Below, one piece after another: positions 7,228 through 12,044 of a stretch of 12,044 nt of DNA. The position numbers and the translations under genes are program-made. The DNA is taken from positions 1 to 12,044 of the forward strand of contig JAZRVD010000264.1 of the NCBI GenBank assembly GCA_045598945.1, written 5' to 3'. The number at the start of each line of letters is the position of its first letter. Position 1 is the first letter of the stretch. The stretch comes from Colimorpha sp045598945 (GTDB lineage Bacteria > Bacteroidota > Bacteroidia > Bacteroidales > P3). Below the pieces are notes generated by a model. It saw nothing but the letters and a program-made list of their open reading frames with translations, was not told the origin of the DNA and ran no database searches.

Positions 7228-7641
7228 ATTATTATAGACGTTATATTGAAGGATGTGTAGGGGGGATTGCGTTTGCCGTTGTACTGTGCTATGTAGGTTC
7301 GCTATAGCTATAGATGAGGATGGAGTGATAATGGCGATAATATTGTGTTGTAATATAACACTGTAATAAAAAAAATATTGTTTCGTAACAAAAAAACATG
7401 CTTTTCCGTAAAAGTATAAAACATCTCAGTTATAACAGCACATCTTGTTGGAAAAACATAAAAAAACGATTTTTTTCTACACTGTTTTCATTGTTTTGAC
7501 AGCAAACCATCGCAATAATGTATTTTGTAAGGTTTTGATATTTTGCAACTTAAAAAAATATTTTCGATAAATTATAATTGTTCAATAAAAAAATCGTAAT
7601 ATTGCGGTTCAAATTATGGTGTGCTATACACTTTGAATACT
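7228..7641. promoter_or_regulatory. A/T-rich divergent regulatory region
   Basis: The 414 bases between the porU and porP-like starts contain no plausible gene. Upstream of porU are the perfect 12-bp palindrome CTATAGCTATAG (7302-7313) and the near-perfect 17-bp palindrome GTGTTGTAATATAACAC (7345-7361). Toward the PorP-like gene there are two candidate promoters: TTTTG (7494-7498) with TATTTTG (7521-7527) 22 bases on, and TTG (7602-7604) with TACACTTTG (7627-7635). Neither is an exact TAnnTTTG match. Homopolymer A and T runs are frequent between 7365 and 7600. Confidence 0.55.
7345..7361. promoter_or_regulatory. Candidate operator palindrome
   Basis: GTGTTGTAATATAACAC is a 17-bp inverted repeat with seven of eight positions in Watson-Crick symmetry and one G-T pair around a central A. 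It lies 118 bases before the porU start and about 280 bases before the porP-like start, a position suitable for a dimeric regulator of either gene. No regulator is encoded in the window, so a role is inferred only from symmetry and position. Confidence 0.35.
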
Positions 7642-8646
7642 ATGAAGAAATTACTGAAACGTATCGCTTTAATCTGCTTATTTGCAGTCGCCGCACAGGG
7701 TGTCAATGCACAAGACATTGGTTACTCTCAGTTTTATGCAAACCCTCTGTATCTCAACCCAGCCTTTGCCGGTTCTAAGGTTGCCCCGCGTATCTCGTTG
7801 AACTACCGTATGCAGTGGCCAAGTCTCGTCAGTGCCTTCCATACGGTATCTGCCTCCTACGACCAATATGTCGACGTTTTGCACGGCGGTATAGGTGTCA
7901 TGGCAATGGCCGACCGTCAAGGCGATCATGGTGCTCTGGGCCTTTACAATATCGGTTTGATATATTCTTTCCGTTTCCAGGTCAGCCGCGACATATTTGT
8001 CAATGCCGCCTTGCAAGCCACCTTGGCTAATGAAAATTTGAAGTGGGATGAGGAAAATATGCGTTTTCCTGACCAGATAGACCCCGTCTATGGTTACCTG
8101 TGGCGCACCTCTGCTCAGCGCCCCGACAAGACCAACAAGTGGTATATGGACTTCCATGCCGGTGTGTTGGCTTACGGCGAGAACTGGTATGGCGGTGTTT
8201 CTGCCAGCCACCTCAACCGTCCTGACCAGGGATTCTACAGCGAAGACCGTATACCTATGAAACTTACCGCTCATGCGGGTGGTATGGTCAACCTCGCCAA
8301 AGAGCGTCGTCGTACCTCTTCATTAGGCCTCGGCACCCCTATCATCTCTCCTAATGTTATCTATCAGTATCAAGGCACGTTCCACTATTTCAACTATGGT
8401 GTATACCTCGATTGGGAGCCTTTCATGGTTGGTGTGTGGTATCGTAACGGCCTCGAAAACTCCGACGCTTTTATCTTTATGGCAGGCGTTCAGCAGGACT
8501 ACTGGAAGATTGGCTACAGCTACGACGTTACTGTCTCCAAACTCGCCAACAATACTGCTGGAGCTCATGAAATCTCTCTGGGTATCCTTCTCCCTGTTCC
8601 TGAACAGAAGAAGAAAGTCAAGGCTATCCGTTGTCCTTCCTTCTAA
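7642..8646 (+). CDS. PorP/SprF-family T9SS outer-membrane protein
   Basis: The 334-residue product belongs to the PorP/SprF family of outer-membrane proteins, which link the T9SS periplasmic ring or gliding adhesins to the outer membrane. A signal peptide (1-23, VNA before Q) is followed by the family hallmark SQFYANPLYLNPAFAGS (29-45). A beta-rich barrel region leads to the typical ending with basic residues and IRCPSF (329-334). The ATG at 7642 was preferred over an in-frame GTG at 7621 because it puts the signal peptide at the N-terminus. The next gene starts 60 bases downstream. Bacteroidota genomes often carry several paralogues, so whether this is the T9SS core PorP or an accessory SprF-like copy cannot be settled here. 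Ile and Arg codons are mostly ATC and CGT, unlike porU. Confidence 0.93.
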   Translation: MKKLLKRIALICLFAVAAQGVNAQDIGYSQFYANPLYLNPAFAGSKVAPRISLNYRMQWPSLVSAFHTVSASYDQYVDVLHGGIGVMAMADRQGDHGALGLYNIGLIYSFRFQVSRDIFVNAALQATLANENLKWDEENMRFPDQIDPVYGYLWRTSAQRPDKTNKWYMDFHAGVLAYGENWYGGVSASHLNRPDQGFYSEDRIPMKLTAHAGGMVNLAKERRRTSSLGLGTPIISPNVIYQYQGTFHYFNYGVYLDWEPFMVGVWYRNGLENSDAFIFMAGVQQDYWKIGYSYDVTVSKLANNTAGAHEISLGILLPVPEQKKKVKAIRCPSF

Positions 8647-8706
8647 TGTAGTGTACTACGCTACGACGTTTCTTTCTTTTCTTTTCGATAATAAAAATTT
8701 GATAAT

Positions 8707-10293
8707 ATGAAAACGCTTAAGTTCTCTCTATTCTTGCTCGCCACCGCTTGCCTCGTGGTGTCATGTAGCAAAGGCAATCAGTCTGCCACTACAGGCTGGA
8801 ATGTCAACGACCCTGAATGGGGTGGCTTTGAGGTTGCCGACGTTATCGAGCAACCCGATGCTCCAGGCCTTCTATTTATCGAAGGCGGCTCTTTCGTGAT
8901 GGGACGTGTTGCCGACGATTCCCGCTTCCAGTGGAACAACGTAGGTCATACTGTTACGGTCTCTTCCTTCTATCTCGACGAGACTGAGGTTACCAACGTC
9001 GCCTATCGTGAATTCGTTTATTGGATGGAACGCGCTTATAAGGAGGAATTCAACCAGAAGTATCGTTCTATTCTTCCCGATGTCAACTGCTGGCGCGATA
9101 AACTTGCATGGCGTGAGACGGCTGTCGACTATTATTTCGAAAGCCCTATCTATAATGATTATCCTGTCGTGGGTGTTTCTTGGGAGCAGGCTTCCAAGTA
9201 TTGCAAATGGAGAACCGACCGCGTCAATGAGAAAATCCTCGTAGACCGTGGCATCATCACCCTCAACGCAGGTGCTGACTTTGAAGGTTCTGCCGCTTTC
9301 CAGACCGATGTTTACCTCGCTGGCCGTTATGAGGCAGAAGGTGGTGTAAAACTGCCTGACCTCAACCCAACGAGCGAGAACGACGAAGGCCGCGATGTCC
9401 GCAAGACCGACGGTATCCTCGTCCCATCGTATCGTCTTCCTACGGAGGCTGAATGGGAGTTCGCTGCACTCGGTATGATTGGCAACACTGTCGACGAGCG
9501 TATCGTAGAGCATAAGACCTATCCTTGGGCTGGTCAGAGCGTCCGTTCTGCCAACAAGGACTACTATGGTCAGTTCCTCGCCAACTTCAAGCGCTCTCGT
9601 GGCGACGCCATGGGTGTGGCTGGCAACCTCAACGACGGTTGGGACTATACCGCTCCTGTCAAATGGTATTTCCCCAACGACTACGGCCTCTATCACATGG
9701 CTGGCAATGTCAGCGAGTGGGTGATGGACGTCTATCGTAAAGATGTCGACCCTGTAGGCGGCGAAGATGTCGACCCATTCCGTGGTAACGTATATACCGA
9801 GATAGTCTACGACGAGGACGGTCAGGCCCTCACCAACGACGAAGAGGCTGGTGACCTTACCTATCGTCCTATCGAGGACGACATGAACCGTCGCAACTAT
9901 CGTATCGCTGACAACATCAACTACCTCGATGGCGACAAGACTTCTTCTTTCTATGATTACAGCTCCAAGTCGTTAATAGACACTTGGGTAACCGATAGCG
10001 AAAACTCTTCCGATGAAGAAGAGGAAGAGGCAGAGGAAGAAACCGAAGAGGCTGTTGATGAGACCAACCAGGAAAACGTTACTAATATGATGTATCGCCG
10101 TTCTACCAATAAGAAGAGCGAGGTAACATCTCTTATCAACAACAAGGTTCGCGTTGTAAAGGGTGGCTCTTGGAACGACCGCGCCTACTGGATGCAGGCT
10201 GGCACACGTCGCTACTATGACCAAGACAAGTCTACCTCTTGGATTGGCTTCCGTTGCGCTATGGATCGCATCGGTTCTCGTACTCGTCAATAA
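8707..10293 (+). CDS. gldJ: GldJ/GldK-type lipoprotein with SUMF1 fold
   Basis: The 528-residue product is a lipoprotein (lipobox VVSC, acylated Cys20) with a formylglycine-generating-enzyme (SUMF1) fold: GLLFIEGGSFVMGR (54-67), SSFYLDETEVTN (86-97), YRLPTEAEWEFAA (242-254), GNVSEWVMDVY (333-343), VKGGSWNDRAYW (484-495) and GFRCAM (514-519). The segments TTGWNVNDPEWGGFEV (28-43), VVGVSW (154-159) and RTDRVNE (169-175) fit GldJ better than its paralogue GldK/PorK. In Flavobacterium, gldJ also lies beside porU and porV (recalled). The two cysteines that form the FGE catalytic pair are missing around 488-496, so it is probably a structural component of the T9SS/gliding machinery, not an enzyme. 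A very acidic stretch (431-457) interrupts the region before GGSW. It ends with TAATAA just before a terminator. GldK/PorK remains the alternative name. Confidence 0.85.
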   Translation: MKTLKFSLFLLATACLVVSCSKGNQSATTGWNVNDPEWGGFEVADVIEQPDAPGLLFIEGGSFVMGRVADDSRFQWNNVGHTVTVSSFYLDETEVTNVAYREFVYWMERAYKEEFNQKYRSILPDVNCWRDKLAWRETAVDYYFESPIYNDYPVVGVSWEQASKYCKWRTDRVNEKILVDRGIITLNAGADFEGSAAFQTDVYLAGRYEAEGGVKLPDLNPTSENDEGRDVRKTDGILVPSYRLPTEAEWEFAALGMIGNTVDERIVEHKTYPWAGQSVRSANKDYYGQFLANFKRSRGDAMGVAGNLNDGWDYTAPVKWYFPNDYGLYHMAGNVSEWVMDVYRKDVDPVGGEDVDPFRGNVYTEIVYDEDGQALTNDEEAGDLTYRPIEDDMNRRNYRIADNINYLDGDKTSSFYDYSSKSLIDTWVTDSENSSDEEEEEAEEETEEAVDETNQENVTNMMYRRSTNKKSEVTSLINNKVRVVKGGSWNDRAYWMQAGTRRYYDQDKSTSWIGFRCAMDRIGSRTRQ

Positions 10294-10318
10294 TAAGAAT
10301 TGATTAATAATTGCTACG

Positions 10319-10356
10319 GGGGCATCGCTTATAAGGCGGTGCCCCTTCTTTTTGTG
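10319..10356 (+). terminator. Intrinsic terminator after gldJ
   Basis: GGGGCATCGC (10319-10328) pairs with GCGGTGCCCC (10336-10345), a 10-bp stem with one G-T pair and a 7-base loop, followed by TTCTTTTTGTG. It begins 26 bases past the gldJ stop and closes the porP-gldJ transcript before the next promoter. Confidence 0.92.
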
Positions 10357-10394
10357 TCTTCAACATCTTTTTATTCAGTTTGTTGTATAGTTTA

Positions 10395-10426
10395 TTCGTT
10401 TATGTCTCTCTTTTTTCATACCTTTG
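10395..10426 (+). promoter_or_regulatory. Promoter of the OstA-like gene
   Basis: TACCTTTG (10419-10426) is an exact match to the Bacteroidota -7 consensus TAnnTTTG, 18 bases before the ATG at 10445. The expected -33 site about 20 bases upstream is only weakly matched by TTCG (10395-10398). Position between a strong terminator and a start codon supports it, and implies a very short 5' leader. Confidence 0.65.
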
Positions 10427-10444
10427 CAATCTTTATTAAGTAGT

Positions 10445-11956
10445 ATGAAAAGGCTTTTCCTGCTTCTATTTTTTCTGGTTAGCTCGTATTTGTGCACGCA
10501 TCTTGTCGCTCAAAAGCTTATAACATACGAGTCGGGCATGGGCACTCGCGAAACGGGCAACTCCGATGTGTGGATACTTTACAACCAAGTGCGTGCCGAA
10601 CATGAGGGCATGGTGCTCTATGCTGATTCCGCTATTATGAACATTGCTCGTAACGACTTCACAGCTTTTCGTAATGTTCGCATAGAACTCTCCGACACCA
10701 CTACAATATATGGCGACCACCTGTACTACGACGGCGAACGTCGCGTGCTGGATATATGGGACGACACTGTGGTGCTTGTTGATGGCGCTACAGTGCTACG
10801 TACCGCGCATATCTATTACGACCGCAATACTTCTACCGCCGCCTATACTACTTGGGGCAAGACAGTCAACGGGGTCAAGTCGTTGCAAAGTCGCGAGGGC
10901 TATTACAATTCCGACACTAAGGACCTCCGCCTCTATCGCAAGGTGGTGCTCGACGATAGCGCTACACATATCACTACCGACACTATGCTTTATAATGTTG
11001 ATACGCGTCTTGCGTGGTTTATTGGCAGTACCGATATATATATCGATTCTACATATATTTATAGCGAGTATGGCTGCTACTCCGCCGACACCGACTATGC
11101 TATGTCGGTAAAAGCTACGCGTGTGCTTATCGACCACAAGGAGATTTTTAGCGATACGTTGTACTACTGGAAGCTTACGCAGCGTGCCGAGGCTTATCAT
11201 CATGTTATTGTCAAAGATACTATCAACAAGTTGCTCGCTTTTGGCAATCATGCCGAGATGGACAACACCTTGCACTATACTTTTGTTACAGACAGTGCTG
11301 TGGTGATGATGACCGAGAAGACCGACACTCTGTATGTACATGCCGACACGATGAGGGCTTTGACCGATTCTGCTGGCAAGCTGCTCTCTATTGTGGCGTT
11401 CTATAAGGTCAAGTTTTACCGTCACGACGGACAGGGACTTTGCGACTCTGCCTATTATTCTGCCACCGATTCTTTGTTGCGCCTTTTCTATAGTCCGGTG
11501 TTGTGGTATGAGACATATCAGTCTACGGCAGATAGTATAGATGTATATCACGACTCCGTAGGGTTGAGTCTCGCATATCTCAATGGCAATAGCATGGTGG
11601 TGCAATATGTCGATGTGGAGAATTTCAATCAGCTGAAGGGCAAAAACACAACGGTTTTCTTTATCAATGGCAAGCCTACACATGCCGATATTGTGGGCAA
11701 TGCCGAGATGGTGTATTATATCACCGAAGAGGACTCCTTGCAAAATGAGATGATGGTGGGCGTCAATGTTGGCACGGGGTCGAGTATGCGCATCTATTTC
11801 GCTCACAGCAAGGCTACTCGTCTTGTTACCTACGGCAATCCCGATATGCAGACCTATCCCTTAAAGCAGTTGCCGGCACAGAAGAAGCGTCTGCCATCCT
11901 TTGCCTGGTATGACGACCGTCGTCCACACTGTCTGTGGGATATCTTTGTGTGGTGA
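10445..11956 (+). CDS. OstA/LptA-like periplasmic protein
   Basis: The 503-residue product resembles the OstA-like proteins of Bacteroidota, long relatives of the LptA/LptD N-terminal beta-jellyroll that bridges LPS across the periplasm. A signal peptide (about 1-22, LVA before Q) is followed by repeated beta-strand units rich in Asp, Thr and Tyr, such as TTIYGDHLYYDGE (86-98), HITTDTMLYN (175-184), EIFSDTLYYW (233-242) and DTLYVHADTM (294-303). The ending RLPSFAWYDDRRP (482-494) with DIF is typical of the group. The ATG at 10445 was chosen because it sets the signal peptide at the N-terminus; an in-frame TTG at 10424 overlaps the promoter. It has its own promoter and so is not part of the porP-gldJ unit. 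An LPS-transport role is inferred from the fold; no other lpt gene is present. Confidence 0.85.
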   Translation: MKRLFLLLFFLVSSYLCTHLVAQKLITYESGMGTRETGNSDVWILYNQVRAEHEGMVLYADSAIMNIARNDFTAFRNVRIELSDTTTIYGDHLYYDGERRVLDIWDDTVVLVDGATVLRTAHIYYDRNTSTAAYTTWGKTVNGVKSLQSREGYYNSDTKDLRLYRKVVLDDSATHITTDTMLYNVDTRLAWFIGSTDIYIDSTYIYSEYGCYSADTDYAMSVKATRVLIDHKEIFSDTLYYWKLTQRAEAYHHVIVKDTINKLLAFGNHAEMDNTLHYTFVTDSAVVMMTEKTDTLYVHADTMRALTDSAGKLLSIVAFYKVKFYRHDGQGLCDSAYYSATDSLLRLFYSPVLWYETYQSTADSIDVYHDSVGLSLAYLNGNSMVVQYVDVENFNQLKGKNTTVFFINGKPTHADIVGNAEMVYYITEEDSLQNEMMVGVNVGTGSSMRIYFAHSKATRLVTYGNPDMQTYPLKQLPAQKKRLPSFAWYDDRRPHCLWDIFVW

Positions 11957-12001
11957 CATTTTGTCATTTGACTCCTTTTGGCAACGTTTTTGACACATAA
12001 T

Positions 12002-12044
12002 ATGAAGAAGTTTATTAAAAAAATATTTATGCAATCAAACGAAG
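12002..12044 (+). CDS. Start of an unidentified gene, cut by the window edge
   Basis: An ATG at 12002, 45 bases after the OstA-like stop, opens a frame that reads MKKFIKKIFMQSNE and runs off the edge. The basic, Lys-rich start preceded by A/T-rich sequence resembles other starts in the window. Too little is visible to assign a function, and a chance frame cannot be excluded. Confidence 0.4.
   Translation, partial: MKKFIKKIFMQSNE

Noticed and set aside
8647..8706. Possible terminator or promoter between the porP-like gene and gldJ
   Set aside because: The small palindrome GTAGTGTACTAC gives only a 4-bp stem, the following T-rich stretch is interrupted by C residues, and no exact TAnnTTTG element is present. 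Cotranscription is more likely.
8872..9696. Open frame of 274 codons antisense to gldJ
   Set aside because: It sits within a gene whose conserved motifs are in the other strand, and shows no domain of its own.
10796..11806. Open frame of 336 codons antisense to the OstA-like gene
   Set aside because: It is Ile/His-rich, has no signal peptide or known motif, and mirrors the Asp/Tyr/Thr-rich codons of the sense strand.
11954..11966. Small hairpin TGACA-TTT-TGTCA at the OstA-like stop codon
   Set aside because: The 5-bp stem is too weak and lacks a T-tract, so it is not called a terminator.

Overview
The window comes from a member of the Bacteroidota, most likely order Bacteroidales. The evidence is a set of type IX secretion system (T9SS) genes, which are confined to this phylum, together with -7 promoter elements of the form TAnnTTTG and A/T-rich translation starts that mostly lack a Shine-Dalgarno sequence. 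There are no rRNA, tRNA, transposase, phage or CRISPR signals. Eight complete protein genes are seen, plus the first codons of a probable ninth at the right edge.

Left part (1-403) is a non-coding stretch. It holds a hairpin with a T-tract, a leftward promoter, a GC-rich REP-like palindromic repeat and a perfect 19-bp inverted repeat just beyond the end of floA. From 7227 down to 404, six genes lie on the minus strand with gaps of 9-42 bases and probably form one transcript: porU (T9SS sortase), porV (outer-membrane sortase partner), ispF (isoprenoid synthesis), clpS (N-end-rule adaptor for ClpAP), an NfeD-like membrane protein and floA (flotillin-like scaffold).

An A/T-rich divergent region of 414 bases (7228-7641) separates this operon from a plus-strand pair: a PorP/SprF-family outer-membrane protein and a GldJ/GldK-type lipoprotein with a sulfatase-modifying-factor fold. 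A strong intrinsic terminator ends the pair at 10319-10356. A well-formed Bacteroidota promoter then starts an OstA/LptA-like gene (10445-11956), and a new reading frame begins at 12002.

Functionally, most of the window serves the outer membrane. PorU and PorV cut the C-terminal signals of secreted proteins and attach them to surface lipopolysaccharide. The PorP-like and GldJ-like proteins belong to the periplasmic/outer-membrane part of the same machine or of gliding motility. The OstA-like protein is a candidate LPS-transport component. The motor genes (porL/gldL, porM/gldM, porN/gldN) are not here and must lie elsewhere in the genome. The system is known rather than new; the less explained parts are the non-coding repeats at the left end, the divergent regulatory region, and the coupling of housekeeping genes to the sortase operon.
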